A stretch of DNA of 64,000 nucleotides from Lethocerus indicus (taxonomy: Eukaryota; Arthropoda; Insecta; Hemiptera; Belostomatidae): the NCBI GenBank assembly GCA_019843655.1, contig JACDQD010000007.1, positions 28,734,816 to 28,798,815 on the forward strand. Reading direction: 5' to 3'. The position numbers and the translations under genes are program-made. Under the pieces are notes generated by a model that was given only the letters and a program-made list of their open reading frames with translations, was not told where the DNA came from and did no database searches. Shown piece after piece: positions 1-17,924 of this stretch (position 1 is the stretch's first letter; each line of letters opens with the position of its first letter).

Positions 1-482
1 ACCCAATACATACATATATCGGTACTGAGATATAATAATCGGTAAAATTGACAATAAAACCCCGAGGACTTGAGTAAAGTTACACTGGCACACTTTGGAC
101 TGCTCGCGAAGTCGTGCCAAAGTGGACTGTTACTGCTACTGAAGACCGTACCGGCGAGCCGAAATCTACTGTCATTCATTTATTTTATTCACATTACAAT
201 TATTGCAATTTCTTCTGTTTGTTCTCCTTCTGTTTTATTCCGGTGCACAAAACTAGCGATAGAAAAAGAAACCAACACTGTGACGTCACTTTTATACTAT
301 ATATATATATATATATATATTTTTATATATATATATATATATATTAATGTAAAGGCACCTAAGATGATTTTCATTTAAAATTAATTACATAATAATTTAG
401 GAAAACATTTAGCGAATAATAAAGAATTTTCATTTCCCCGCGTCAGATAGAAAAAGAAAGCAATACGGTGACGTCACTTTTG

Positions 483-534
<52 letters not shown>

Positions 535-1239
535 TATGGTATTTATTTTTTCAATCCTTCCCACAATATTATTGCGCCATATTTTGAACTTTAATGAATT
601 TTATTGCTCATACTGAATGATACGGTACCAAACGAGGTCGATATTGGGCGTTAATACCGCATTGAGTTCTCGGATTTTTAATGTAAATTTTCCCGGCCGT
701 CGCAATAATATTGTAATAAAATTCATGTTTAATGTATTATAATATTTAAGTGTATTTAAATGTAGTACGGGCCAATGGGCCGGAACGCATGCCAGTACAT
801 ATCGTTTGTATCGTTATAATATTTGTATTTAAAGAAATGAGAATTATTTGTAGAAAAATAAAATATCGCTGTTACTACCGGTGTTACGACACACTGTAAT
901 CGTATATACCAGCGCTTAAATGTCGACAGATTTTCGTCCCATTTCTGCGACGCCGACGTTTCGCGCCCGTTTAACCGCGCCGTCATCAGGGTCCTCCCCC
1001 ATTCACCCCCGCCCCCCCGATTATAATAAATTATAAATTTAAAATTGACGTGCCGTCGCTGTCATCGACTCCTTCGTTGGACAGAGCCGAGGCTGTTCTT
1101 CCGCCTCTATCGGGCGGGGATTTTCGTTAAGCCCGAAAAGCCCGTACACCAAAGTGTGTGTATATATGTATATATCTCTGTATACCGATTTGGGTGTATA
1201 GCCTACTTTTTTTTTCTGCTTGTTTTCCGGTGTGCCCAG
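1..1239. other. Intron or upstream region of ZCCHC24-like gene
   Basis: No exon could be supported here. It contains two (TA)n microsatellites (about 297-346 and 487-530), each preceded by the same ~45 bp stretch ending in TGACGTCACTTTT, and part of a dispersed repeat (about 660-855) that recurs inverted at 40.65-40.86 kb. A pyrimidine-rich tract leads into the acceptor at 1238-1239. Confidence 0.6.
660..855 (+). repeat. Dispersed repeat R1, copy 1
   Basis: This segment reads closely as the reverse complement of 40645-40860, sharing for example TTTAATGTATTATAATATTT and TTTGTATTTAAAGAAATG. A further inverted piece of the same repeat lies at about 20-90 (ACCCCGAGGACTTGAG against CATTGAGTTCTCGG). 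No coding content is visible; the element class is unknown. Confidence 0.65.
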
Positions 1240-5176
<3,937 letters not shown>

Positions 5177-5214
5177 CCCGACGAAATACGGTAACTGGAC
5201 ATTATATATTCAAT

Positions 5215-5805
5215 TGTAAAAGAAAGTTGAAAAAACGAAAATTCAATTTTTTCAAAAATTTTCACTAATTTGTCCCACATACTCAGTCGACACAGTGGTC
5301 CCAAAGTGAGATACACTTGCCCTATAGAGGAAAGTTGAAAAATCGAAAATTTAATTTTTTCAATAATTTTCACGGATTTTTCCCATAGTCAGTCGACACA
5401 GTGGTCCCAAAGTGAGATACACTTGCCCTATAGAGGAAAGTTGAAAAATCGAAAATTTAATTTTTTCAATAATTTTCACGGATTTTTCCCATACTCAGTC
5501 GACACAGTGGTCCCAAAGTGAGATACACTTGCCCTATAGAGGAAAGTTGAAAAATCGAAAATTTAATTTTTTCAAAAATTTTCACGGATTTTTCCCATAC
5601 TCAGTCGACACAGTGGTCCCAAAGTGAGATACACTTGCCCTATAGAGGAAAGTTGAAAAATCGAAAATTTAATTTTTTCAATAATTTTCACGGATTTTTC
5701 CCATACTCAGCCCACAGTGGTCCCAAAGTGAGATACACTTGCCCTATAGAGGAAAGTTGAAAAATCGAAAATTTGATTTTTTCAAAAATTTTCCCCAATC
5801 TGTTG
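5215..5805. repeat. 106-bp tandem repeat downstream of ZCCHC24
   Basis: Five to six copies; CACAGTGG recurs at 5291, 5397, 5503, 5609 and 5713 (spacings 106, 106, 106, 104). Units share AAAGTGAGATACACTTGCCC and GTTGAAAAATCGAAAATTTA and are nearly identical to each other, so the expansion is recent. It starts about 40 bp after the ZCCHC24 stop codon and would be transcribed in the 3' UTR unless polyadenylation is very early. Confidence 0.9.
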
Positions 5806-8800
5806 CACCCACACTCCGCCAAAGGAATATCGAAAAACCGAAAATTATTTAAATATCAAAAACGACCGCGTATTTGTCCGTAAACTTTCAATTTACTGTT
5901 TCGACTTTTGTGGGACCGAATTGATATTTTTGTATTGAGAGTTCGGTGTGTTTTAATCTAATGATAGATTAGAGTTTCAGCGTGCAATTTGCGTTCTCCG
6001 ATGGCGGACGACAAATTTCAACCGTTAAAACGAGAGGGATAAAAGAATAAACTAGGGTATATTCACTAGAATATATTGATTTTGTATATTATACCGTAAA
6101 ACATAGACTTGTCTTTAGAGCGATGATTTTACGCTAATGAAATTGAGATGGCCTTCCGTTGAAACCGAGAAACCGTTGGCAATCAATATAATATAATAAT
6201 AATAATGGTGGAATAAGAATTTTTTACAATTCGTATTCTGTCATTTAGTACTCAAGAAAAACGTATTCATTCTTCTAAACTAGACCAGAAACGTACTGAA
6301 ATTCGGCTTATTTCAGTTAATAATTAATAACAAAGGTTGGCATCACTGGTAATACGCTGCAACTAGTTGCAAACCGAATATATATATATTTTGTTGCAAG
6401 TGTAAACGTATTTCTTATATTTTCACAGATAACAGGATGAAGATAATTTTGAAGAAAGACAAAAAACCCCAGGAGCTTATTATTATTATTATTATACTAT
6501 TATTATTATTATTACCCTTGTTTTAAGTCCAATACGTAAAGCAAATACCTCAATTAATTAAAGTTTACATATTGTTAAGTAATTTATAAGTCTATACCGT
6601 GTATTGAGAGTGAAACTGTAATGTGATATCAGTCATATATATATATAAATCAGTCATAAAGAAGAGCAATTTATAAAATACCTTAGATGTTTTTTTTTTA
6701 AAAAGAAAAAGAGATTAATTGTAAGAGAAATAAAGAATTATTAAGTAGAAAAGAAACAAAATGAACATTATGTATAAATTTGAAAATGAAGTAAGTGTAC
6801 TGTTTTTTTTTCTAAATGTAAATTTCAATTAAGACAACTAAATATGTATATATAGATGGAAATGTTATTATTGTAAAGTGAAAAGAAGAAATAAGTAAAT
6901 TCAGACCAAACTGTGTTACCGTAGGAATAGAATTCGGGAATCATATTTTACCGAGAGGTGTTTGTAAATTTTTTTAAAAAGAGGTAATTACTATTTTTTT
7001 TGTTTTTTGTACAATAATATTTTGTACGCAAGACGCCAATTTGTATGTCTCGTCGGAAACGACAAGACACTTTTATAAGCAGACAGTTTGTATATTTGTA
7101 TAAGCTATCGATGTATGTATATTTTTTTTTTTGTTAAATGTATCTCCTTTTTTTTTTATTGTATTGTAACAGCACGGCTAGTCGAAACAATTGCTCAACA
7201 GTAAAAACGCAGTGACAATTATAAGTTGTTAATTAATTAATGGTTTTTATTAATTGACGACGTCGCGGAAAGTGCCCCGATCGAGTAAATATTCAAAATG
7301 TCAGCTGATCAAAATCAAAGAGAGTAAATTTACAAATCGACGTTACAATTTATAAATTTCCGATTATTACGTCGTATATATCGAACAAAGAGAATTGGAT
7401 CGGATAAAAAATAGATACAAATAAAAGTAATAAAATGTTAACACAAAGCATTAGCAATAGCCGATTGTAATGCACTAATCTGCTAACCATTATCGATTTT
7501 AAGTTTCAAACCTAGCTTGAAAATTTACTTTTCATTACTCAATTTAAAATTCAATTACTCGGTTTAACACATAACATATTTCGGTGAACTCATAACGGAA
7601 TAATAAAAAAAAACTTACACGTAGTTGTAATTTAGAAGGCGGTGTCGGCCGGAATCAAATCAGCGACCGAAGACATTTATTACGAATATTAATTAAATAC
7701 ATTTCATATAGCAAACTATTAATGTAAAAATAAGATAATTTAACAAGTTTCTTACCTGCGCATACTGCTTACATTTCTTAATACGATACAGTTGTTGGTT
7801 TAACCAGATAAATTATTCAGCAACATCATATATCAATACCTCGGTTTTTTTCTCAAAGTCACTAAACGGAACGAATATTACTATATTTTTTGACATTTCA
7901 GGAAGCATTTTCAAAGAATTGACTACTTCAGGTTCGGAGGAAAATTGACAAATTTAAGATAGAGAAAAGAAAAACGGCGGGAACACAGAAAGGTTGCGAA
8001 CGGCCGAGGACAAAATGGCGGACTGGAACGGAAAAAATATATATCGATAAATGACAGAGAGCTACGAATAATCTGTGGTGGAGCCGCGTTTCTATTATTT
8101 TTATCCGTTTAAAGTATTAAAACAATTTTGTACTGCGTTCTATTCGAAATGCCCGTATTATAAATGTTTCACAAAGCTGACGCGCTACAGTTCTACCTAA
8201 ATCCGCCATCTTGGAATTTACCGCGATCGGGACGTTCAGGTTTTTCGGGTACGCGATTCAGAAAAATGAAAAATGCCATCAAATTATAACCATCTTTATT
8301 CGACAGATACAACATATTGGAATTCATCGTTTTATTTTCCGTTTTATTTTATTATTTTTTTTTTATACAACATTCGCATATAAGATATACTCGTTAACAG
8401 AGGGTTCTCCAAGGGGTCCAACTTCCGAATCGACAACAAAAACAAAAACAATGCCTTCTTCAATATTCGAAATAACGTTCAATAATTGACAATTTAATTA
8501 AATTTCAATAACGCAAACCATATTTCAATTTTTTTTTTGTTTCTTTAAATACATTTATCATTTACAAATACGGGCTAAAATATACAATTTATATATATGT
8601 GTGTACGTGTATATATACACTAAGAGAGAATTAAATCAATCCACTTTCTACTAACTACAATCTCTAGGCTCTTTATATATAATTTTATGTACCGTATAAT
8701 TTATGTAATCTACTACAGAACGATGATTAAAAAAAAAATAATCAAATGCATCTCTTCCTTGTCTCCTTTGTACTCAGGAATGGCGTAAATAAAAAAACAA

Positions 8801-10204
8801 AAAGAGAAATAAAATTCGACAATAAATAGATTGTAAACCGTCGAAAAGTAATAAAGGGATATTTTGAATCGGAACCTATTTATTTATTTCAACCCCAAAC
8901 TTTGTTGAGCAAATTGTTCAAATTAAAATTCGAATAAAACTGAAATATACCCATCCACTAAATATGTATCTGTATATAAATACATACATAAAAAATTGAA
9001 CATAATAAAATAGTGGATAAAATAAAATCAAACAAAGCATTCTTTGTTTAAGATGAAATGGTCTGCCGGTAAACAATTCGCCAATTTTAACCCTCTATGG
9101 GCCAGTGTAATTTTCAATGGGTCACATTTCAATTTATCGAGATTTTACCAAATAATTACATTTTTGTGAGATGGCCCATAAATTTTAATCCTATAACATT
9201 CCTATAACGAATATCAATTTTTTTTCAATTGCTTATTTTTCGTTCCCCAAATTTTTTGGATTTAACACAAAAATTCGGCCCGTAGAGGGTTCAGTTTTAA
9301 ATCCGTACAACTGATAATATTTTATCGAATATTTTCACACTGCAAGAGGGGAAATTGTACAATTATAATAAGTGCGATTATGCGTGGTGTGTGTGTGTGT
9401 GTGTGTGTTATAAGTAGATCATTTCCCTTATCAATACTTAATTTCAGGGTACATTTTCATATCACAGTCCGTACCACTTTCTGTACCCCGAATGAAATAA
9501 TGGCAATAACTATTTTAATTTGTAATAAAAAAAAAAAAAAAATGGGACGTTCGACGAGACTGCAGGAGAAAACTTGAAAAAAACAGAATACTGAAAAAGT
9601 AATTAATGCAATAAATTATAGATTATTCGTTCAACTTATACTAGGTAAACTCATCTTACGACTGAACAATAAAAAAAATCCTTAAATGGAGATTTAATTT
9701 TACATCGAATTACATTTAATTAGTAGAATTGTACTGATATAGGTACTTAGTGTGTGGGGGCTATTGGCTAGATTCAAATCAGCAACCTAGAGAGTCTCAA
9801 CAACGCATTAATGAATATTAATATTAATTTAAAACAACATAAATATAAATACATTTCATTATAATAACCGACCTGTTAAAGTAAAAATGCTATAATTAAC
9901 GAGTGATGTTTCTTTACCTACGCATTTCCATAATTTCTCTTCAATTTGTGTGTTCAACAATATAGTACAGTGCATATATTTCTATCGTTACAACATTAAT
10001 AGAATAAATAGAGAGTTTTAATAGTGATTTAAAACAAAAATATATATATATATATATATCGTTATAAACACTGAAATTTATGTTCCTCTACTTGATCGAA
10101 ATAAGTGTCGGACCTACGAGTGCTGTGGAAAGGTTACGGAGAATTCGGTTGATTATTGAAAGCCTACTGATTACCAGAAAATATTGAAAACGTTCATTAT
10201 TCGC
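5806..10204. other. Gene-free spacer between convergent ZCCHC24 and GBF1
   Basis: No conserved coding segment found on either strand. It is AT-rich with poly-T/A runs and small (ATT)n and (TA)n tracts and may include long 3' UTRs of either gene. Recognisable contents are a TTAA MITE (9091-9290), a (GT)n run at about 9385-9410 and a diverged direct duplication (about 7635-7760 against 9750-9925) sharing AATCAAATCAGC- and TTTCTTACCT-like blocks. Confidence 0.5.
9091..9289. mobile_element. TTAA-flanked MITE, family A copy 1
   Basis: Ends CCCTCTATGGGCC and its inverse GGCCCGTAGAGGG; left target TTAA intact (9087-9090), right one mutated to TTCA. The interior (TTTCAATTTATCGAGATTTT) matches the copy at 19566-19790. 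A TTAA target and CCC ends are typical of piggyBac-type elements. Confidence 0.8.
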
Positions 10205-10290
10205 GATGCCTACTGAAGACGGCGTACGGCCAGTTTGGCAAACCGACTTGACCGGCGATAGGAGACAGAATAACGTGAAAACTAAGGTAA
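10205..10290. mobile_element. Penelope-like fold-back fragment (right half)
   Basis: Only the inverse half remains (CTACTGAAGACGGCGTACGG then GGAGACAGAATAACGTG), about 115 bp before a fuller copy at 10405. Confidence 0.65.
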
Positions 10291-10404
10291 AATTTTATTT
10301 TCTTTCGCTAGCTAAAAAACCCGTATCTCTGACACAGTTCCAAAACCGGCAACAGGTCTCTCTCTTCTCCTTATAGTCTCATTAATTTATTGATTACTTT
10401 AAAA

Positions 10405-10611
10405 TACCTGTTTTGTGGTCTGCGAGGGGTTGGAATACCGTAGATTTCGTGCGTTTGTGTATCCTATAGCCGGATCGGTCTTTTGCTAGGCTGGTTTCGG
10501 CCGCTCGCCATCTTCAGTAGCGGTGCTAGTCACTTTTGGGACTTTCGATGTTTTTTGGTCAACCTCACTTCATTGTCACTATCACTTGTACTGTGGTGGT
10601 TGTCTGTTTTC

Positions 10612-10656
<45 letters not shown>

Positions 10657-10866
10657 AATTTTACAGGACAAACAGACAACTACCACAGTACAAGTGACAC
10701 AGTGACAGTGGAGTGAGGGTACCCAAAAAACATCCAAAGTACCAAAAGTGACTGACACCGCTACTGAAGATGACGAAACCGGTCTAGCAAAAGACCAAAC
10801 CGGCGAGAGACGAGACAGAAACGCATGAAATCTATGGTATTCCAACCCCTCGCAGAGCACAGGTAT
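10405..10866. mobile_element. Penelope-like fold-back element with tails at both ends
   Basis: Begins TACCTGTTTTGTGGTCTGCG and ends CCCTCGCAGAGCACAGGTAT, with a (GT)n(AT)n core. It lies about 275 bp downstream of the GBF1 stop codon, so probably within or next to the GBF1 3' UTR. Its right half plus about 85 bp of flank is duplicated at 28.2-28.45 kb. The hammerhead-like stem II is deleted in this copy (GATGACGAAACC). Confidence 0.85.
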
Positions 10867-11141
10867 GTTAAAAATTAGTGAATTTCAAATATCAGAATAA
10901 ATGCGTTAAATATTGCTTTGAAACGGGTGCAACGTTGTTTCGTTTTTGTGGGGAAAACGTCGTTGCCGCATTCGTGATATGTTGTTCGAGACGAAGGGAG
11001 ATAACGAACACTGTCTAATGTTGTTCGTTCACTTGTCTTGTGTGGGGCAGAAACGTAAGTGGTGCGAACGGCTCAGAACGTATCGCACCAGGGCGTATCG
11101 CGCTTCGTTCTCATTTCGTTGTTGTGCTCGCCGCGGCGAGG

Positions 11142-14100
11142 TTAGCTCGGTGGTTCGGGCGGCGACAGGACCGGAAACTGTCCCAATCCGGACGGCCCCT
11201 CCATGAAGCCGGGAGCGAACAGTAGCGAACTGCTGCCTGCGCGGGGAAACAAAAATATATTCTGTACAAACAATAATTCATTTTTTTTTTGGAATACCTG
11301 TCTTGTGGTCTGCGAGGGGTTCGGTCTTTTGCTGGACCGGTTTCGGCCGCTCACCATCTTCAGTAGTTCAGGACGCACCCCGAAAGCATCCAAAGTGACT
11401 AACTACTGAAGACGGCGAGTGGCCGAAACCGGTCTAGACACGAGAGGGGCGACCGAAGAACACGAAACCTACAGCTCGCCGACCACAAAACGTATATACT
11501 AAACTGATTTTTAAACAATTTTTAACGATTCGATTAATGAGTTCAGTTTACCTGCCGGTTGTATCGGGACCTGATTAACAGGCGACAGCACAGTTTGGGG
11601 CTGAAACATTTCAAACGAACATTTCTGAAAAAACAGACACAAGACCTAAAATTAAGTGTACGGAAAACGAATTGAAGCTAGAAAACAATAAATAAAAACA
11701 AAATAAAATGCGAAATAAAAAAAAGAAGTAAACTAAATCCTCTTTCCGATCAATCTTGCGCAACGTACAAGCATAATATAAAACAAGTATATAACAAATA
11801 GACGGGTCAATAATTTTTTAACATCGATGTTTTTGAAATATTACAGAAACATTGTCTATTAACACTTCTCCTCCGCAAACAGGTCGATGTGTTAATGCAC
11901 CACTAACACTAAATTCAAATTTATAATAATCGAAACAATTAAAAAGCTAAATTATAAATAAAAGTCAGTAGATGTAAATAATGTTTATGGCTCATTTTAT
12001 TGAGCCATTCATTATAAGTAATAATAAAATACTCAATTTTCATTTTCGAATGAAGAAACTTTTGTAATGTTTATGGCTCATTTCATTGACATCAGTGCTT
12101 ACATGCAGTAAAATTTGAACCATTATTTAACCGTAGATTTCGTGTGTTTCATAAAGTATAGAATATAATTTTTTAATACATAATGGGCACAGTAGATTTC
12201 TACTGTGTTTCTACTCTCCTCTATCGCCAGTTCGGTCTTCTGCTAGACCGGTTTCGGCCGTTCGCCATCTTCAGTAGCGCTGTGTCAGTCACTTTTGGAT
12301 GTTTTTCTCACTGTCAACTACTCAGTTGGAATACACTGATACTGTCCTGTTAGTATTATACTGATTATCGCTAAAAGCGAATATCAGTCGAGCTCAAGAC
12401 TGGATGAGAGAGAGAGAGAAAATGAATCATAATTGTACAATTATGTACGTTTTCAACTCACCAGATCCTGGTAGAAAAACTGGGCCGACGGCGCTTCGGA
12501 TTTTTGAACCGCGTTCGTAAAACCGGAATAGACGGGCAGCGTGATGTTGGCGGCGTTCTGGTTGACGGGCGGACCTATCGGCGTCGACAAAAGCTGCAAC
12601 AAGTTCATTTACCAAGTTTATAGGTGTATCAAGCGAAAATGCGTAATATAACGATAATATTTAAAACTCGAGTCGACCATCGGTACTTTCTTAATAGATA
12701 TAGAAGCGGCCAATCAGTCCACAACAGTTTGGAGACTTTTCTTTCGGGACCGTGCAGTTCTCTGCTAAGAAATTCAACATCTCTGGTATCTCACAACATC
12801 GTATCCAACATTTTATTCTTTTGGGAACTTATTGAATACAATAAGTCAGACGGGGGTTAATCGAATAAAATAGACATTTTATGTCAATTATTTCGGTTGA
12901 AATTTATGAATCTGTTACGCTATAAAATTATGAACTATAAAATAGGTAAAACAATTCTACAATTTTGTATTAACTACTAGTCGACGCGATGCTGCTTGTC
13001 TAATAATCATAATTTGTATATGTTTTGTGGGTCTCCCAAGGCCAAAGTATTAGGGGTACCCAAAAGTAATTAACATTTTGACTTTGGAATTCATTTTATT
13101 TTGCTAAAAAAGAAACTTTAATTTTTAATCTACTATATATTCACCGATATTATCACAACTCTCTGCCACTTTTGGAAAATTTTCGATCCCCCTCCTGAAG
13201 AACTCCTCAAGACTAAAATACATCTTATCAAATTGTTGATTACTTTTGGGTACAACTAATATTATGATTCCCAAGGATCCATCAATACCCGGTAAGTGTA
13301 GAATAGAAAATCATTTCCTCGATGGGTCTACTGAAACAAAGAAAGTGCGGAATCACGAGCGATCCCCAAGAATATGATTTTAAGAGGCCGAATCAGTTTT
13401 GCCTCGAATTTATTATTCCGGCACAACCTCATCGCCATTTCACGGCCGATTGATGGCCAGCGAAATGACCGTAAGGGAAATGAAAGGTTGGGAAATGTTT
13501 CCTTCACGCGGATCCCCCACCTACTCGGGACTTATGTACTCCGGGAGCTTTGTATATTTTCCATCACCCGACGATAGAGGGGTGCGGTAGAGGGGCGATG
13601 TTTACCTGTCCGATATGGGGGAATATCGGCGCCGGGGGCTGCCAGTTCTGCGGCGTGACCAGCGACGGCGCTGTGGACGGCGGGCAGGCGACGGTGGGCT
13701 CCGCCGAGTCTTCGGCCCTCGAATTGGAAACCGCCGACAGGGCTGGAGGGGGAGGAGGGGGAGGCGACGACGACGGCGATATCACCCGCATCGGACTTCC
13801 GCAACTCGGCTTCGCCGTTTCCTCGACTTCCGCCACTGTGTTCTCCGCAGCGCCACCCACCGTTTCCTCCGGCGATTCTTTCAAACCGACCTCCACTGCA
13901 ATATTCGTTACAAAGCTATTGTAGAAAACCGTAACCGAGTTATAGCTAAAATACGAAACAAACATCTGCAAAGTCATTTTTTCTAGCTCTACTGAAAACT
14001 ACTGAATCTGCAGTCGACATGTTGGTTAAAATGCAGAACAGGAGGCCCCCCACTAATAGGCGAGGTTATATATCGATACCTGTTAAATTCAATATCGTGA

Positions 14101-15625
14101 CGTACGCTGTAGGCGACTGGTTTTTTTATTATTACTATTTTGCTTATAGAAGCACGACGTCTTTTGTGGGTACGGAAAGGTTGAGTCTGCATTTTTTCAC
14201 GAGTTTGAGGCATGAGAGTCCGGAAAGAGTGATTGAGATACGTACGAGTCATGGATTGGTCGCGACAGAGAAAGAATACGTCTCTCAGACCGGGTAATTT
14301 ATTGGAAGAAGCCGGTCGATATTAGTTAAATTACAAAATTGAACCTTTTGTACAATCGATAGTTTCCAGGGCGAAGGTTATAACAATAGTTGAAACAGAT
14401 ATGTCACGATATCGAATGAAACAGATAACGATATACAACCTCGCCTATTAGGTTATCAGTGGGGGCCCACTATACTGTATTTTAACCCAGTAGATCTAGA
14501 AAAATTTACTTTGCAGACGTTCGTTTCGTATTTTAGCTATAACTTATGATTTTATACAATATGATTTTATGTATATATATACATAAACGATCACCTGTCG
14601 GATGAGCCCTGAATAGTTCCGACTGTAGGTTCGGAAGGAAGGCGCTGATCCTGTCCCAGGTCACGGTCCAAATTTCGTTGTGTCCGTCCTCTCCGGTGAA
14701 AACATTCGCCGAATCCATGACAAGCAACATGTTCTTCAGCGATTCGGGAATCGCCTCGTACTGCAATAATTACAGTATTAGGTTGGGAGAGGGAAAAGTA
14801 ATCCGTTACACATGCTCAGTAGACGGAAGTACTCGCATGTGTCCAGTTTTGTATTTTATCGGGTCAAATTTGTACTCACTGAAGAGGGTGATTATTTCCC
14901 TACAAGACGGGCACATTTTGCCATTGTTGGCCGTAAAAAATGTTAGTCCGGATTTGCGGAGTCCGGGACAGAGAAAAAATTCAGTACGTTATTTCGATAA
15001 AGGCGAAAAAACATGCCGGTACTGTAGTAATGAGATACAGAAGAGAAGCTAAATGTATTATCCCGATAAACCAATCGAACCGTCTCGGGTACCAAAAAAA
15101 TGCACCGTGTATTGATCCGAAAATTTAAATCGATTAATTGAAAAAAACAAAACTGAAAACTATACTTACGAGAAGATCGCTATTATCGACGTGCATATAT
15201 TTATCCATGAAATCGAGTATCGTGAGCCAAAGCTGAGTGAAACTGCACAGAGACAGGAGCGGAGACAGGTGATGAAGGAATACCTGAAACAATTCAAAAT
15301 AACAATTACTTTTCAGGTTTAGAATACCCGTCACTGTACAAGGATGCCCGAAAAACATCCAAAGTGACTAACACCGCTATTGGAGATGGCGTGAGAGAGG
15401 TGACAGAAACACACAAAATCTAAGGTATTCCAACCCCTCGCAGACCGTAAAACTGGTATTCTATTCTATATATGGAATATATATATACATATACAAATAT
15501 TTAAGTTGTTTACTGTGTTTTCGATGTACTAAAGTGGAGGGACTGATTGGAACTCCTCGTGTAGGGTTTAGCAAAATGAAAGGGCGGAGGGAGCCACTCC
15601 GGCAATCCTTAATCACTCCGCATAC

Positions 15626-15662
<37 letters not shown>

Positions 15663-16113
15663 GTGAATACAAATATTTATAAAAAAATTATTACTAAAGG
15701 CGAGGGACTGGTCCTGTATTCTATATACAGGGGTAAACTATTTCTGTTAGTATTTCACATCGGTGTATGTAATATATTAGAAATGTATTTCTGTTCGACA
15801 GAGAAAAACGTGAATATTATTTTAAACGTTTACCTTCGACAGGACGGTCGCCGCCCGAATGCGCGTCTCTTCGAATCCTTCGTGCTGCGAGGAGAAAGGT
15901 TCGAGGAGCCGGTTGAGGAGCGGGAAAAGGACCTGCGTGAAGCACGACTCCCATTCACCACCGGAGAGAGTCTGAAGGTCCTGAATCAGCAACGCTCGCT
16001 GAAGATACGTAATGGCACTCATGCGAACCTGGCGCGACAACAAAAACACAAAAAAAAAACTCAGCTGCCGAAGTCCAACAATTAATCGGAGTACTGTAGG
16101 TTCATGATGTTTC

Positions 16114-16173
<60 letters not shown>

Positions 16174-17702
16174 TCCTATTAAAGGATCACACCCGCCCAA
16201 CCACCACACTATCCCCTTCCGACAATCTGACTCACACTTAGAAAACGGATTAACAAAATCCGAAGACAAACACAATCCCCCCCAATAACAATAACAGAAC
16301 ACATATATATATATAAACGACTGACAAACACTACAGTACATGTGAAAGTGACAGTGGGCAGTGAGGATGGCCGAAAAACATCCAAAGTGCTGACAGTGAC
16401 TGACACAGCGCTACTGAAGATGGCGAGCGGCCGAAACCCCGGTCTGGCAAAAGACCGAACCGGCGAGAGGAGACAGAAACATCACGAACCTACAGTATTC
16501 CAACCCCTCGCAGACCACAAAACAGGTATATCAAATTAGTTTTTTTCTTTATTTGTACAATCAATTATAACATAACTATACGTACAAGTGTTGAGTGTAT
16601 GTTTTTCACTAAAAATGGCTTGACGAAAGAGACCATCCAATGACGGCACTTATCACAACGCGTGAAATAATTTATGGCTCGGTAAAGTGATTCTACGGGC
16701 TAAGAAGATCTCTGCGCCGGCGGCGTTTATGCTCCGCGATGCCGGCCCTTTATTACATTGATCAAAAAATTTTGATGATTATGAACATCATATAACTCCG
16801 AATTGTTTTACCTGTCGTTTCGAGTGTGAACAAAGTCGCGCAATGCCCTGCAGGAGGGGGCACCAGCCGTGCACCCACAGTGATACGTGTTCGGGCTCAG
16901 CGCTCTCCTCGGCCCACCACCTGTATATCTGCGCCGTCCTCGTGTGCAGTGTATAGATCAGATCGAGCAGCTGGGGAAAAAAAAAAAAAAATTGGCATTG
17001 GCATTAGTTGAAAATACACGTTTCGGTACATCTTCAGTAGCGGTGTTAGTCACTGCGGACGTTTCGGGCACCGCTACTGAAGGTGGCGAGCGGCTGAAAC
17101 CGGCAAAAGACCAAACCTGCGAGAGGAGACAGAAACGCGAAAATTTAATAACAATGCTCGATAGATATAATGTATGTTTGGTTATTTTATACTTGTAATT
17201 TATGCCTTCGGTCTGTGTTCGACCGGCAACCGTTTATAAACAGAGTACGATAGAATTGTCTATGTTTGTGATATTTCTGTCTCCTCTCGCTGGTTCGGTC
17301 TTTCGCTAGACCGGTTTCGCCCAATCGTCAGCCGGCGCAAAAAAGACCAAACCGGCGAGATGAAGAAGGACGGAAACATAACGAACCTACAGTATTCGAA
17401 CCCCTCGCAGACCACAAAACAGGTATATTAAATTACGATAGAATTGTTTGTAATAAAATTTTCATCTTATTACCGTAAATATCTCAACTGTGGATGTAAG
17501 TAGTACAAACCAGTCTAGATTTTAATGTCCATTCAGCATTTCCCTCTCCCCCACTATTATAAGCGGCTAACGCCATCTATTGGTGCGCCCCAAACCAGTC
17601 TAGACATCATTCTTGCATCTTCCTATATGATACGATGCATCATCACACGAGTGTGATTCATCGCTGTACCAGCTACGATTCATCGTAACATCGGCAGCCG
17701 AC

Positions 17703-17733
<31 letters not shown>

Positions 17734-17868
17734 TAAGTACGTATGACATAGCTTTATCACACTATGGCAGAATGCAAAGTGGAGACTGACACGAGAGAAA
17801 AAATTAAACATGCTAGGATAGAAAGATTATTAGTTCACATTTACTAATCGTAAATAAGTTTCTATTTA

Positions 17869-17924
<56 letters not shown>

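Noticed and set aside
955..992. Second hammerhead-like motif on the minus strand (CTGATGA ... GCGAAACGTC)
   Set aside because: Core boxes are present but stem III has no loop (ACGT) and stem I pairs over only two bases; could work only as a dimer, and no associated element was recognised.
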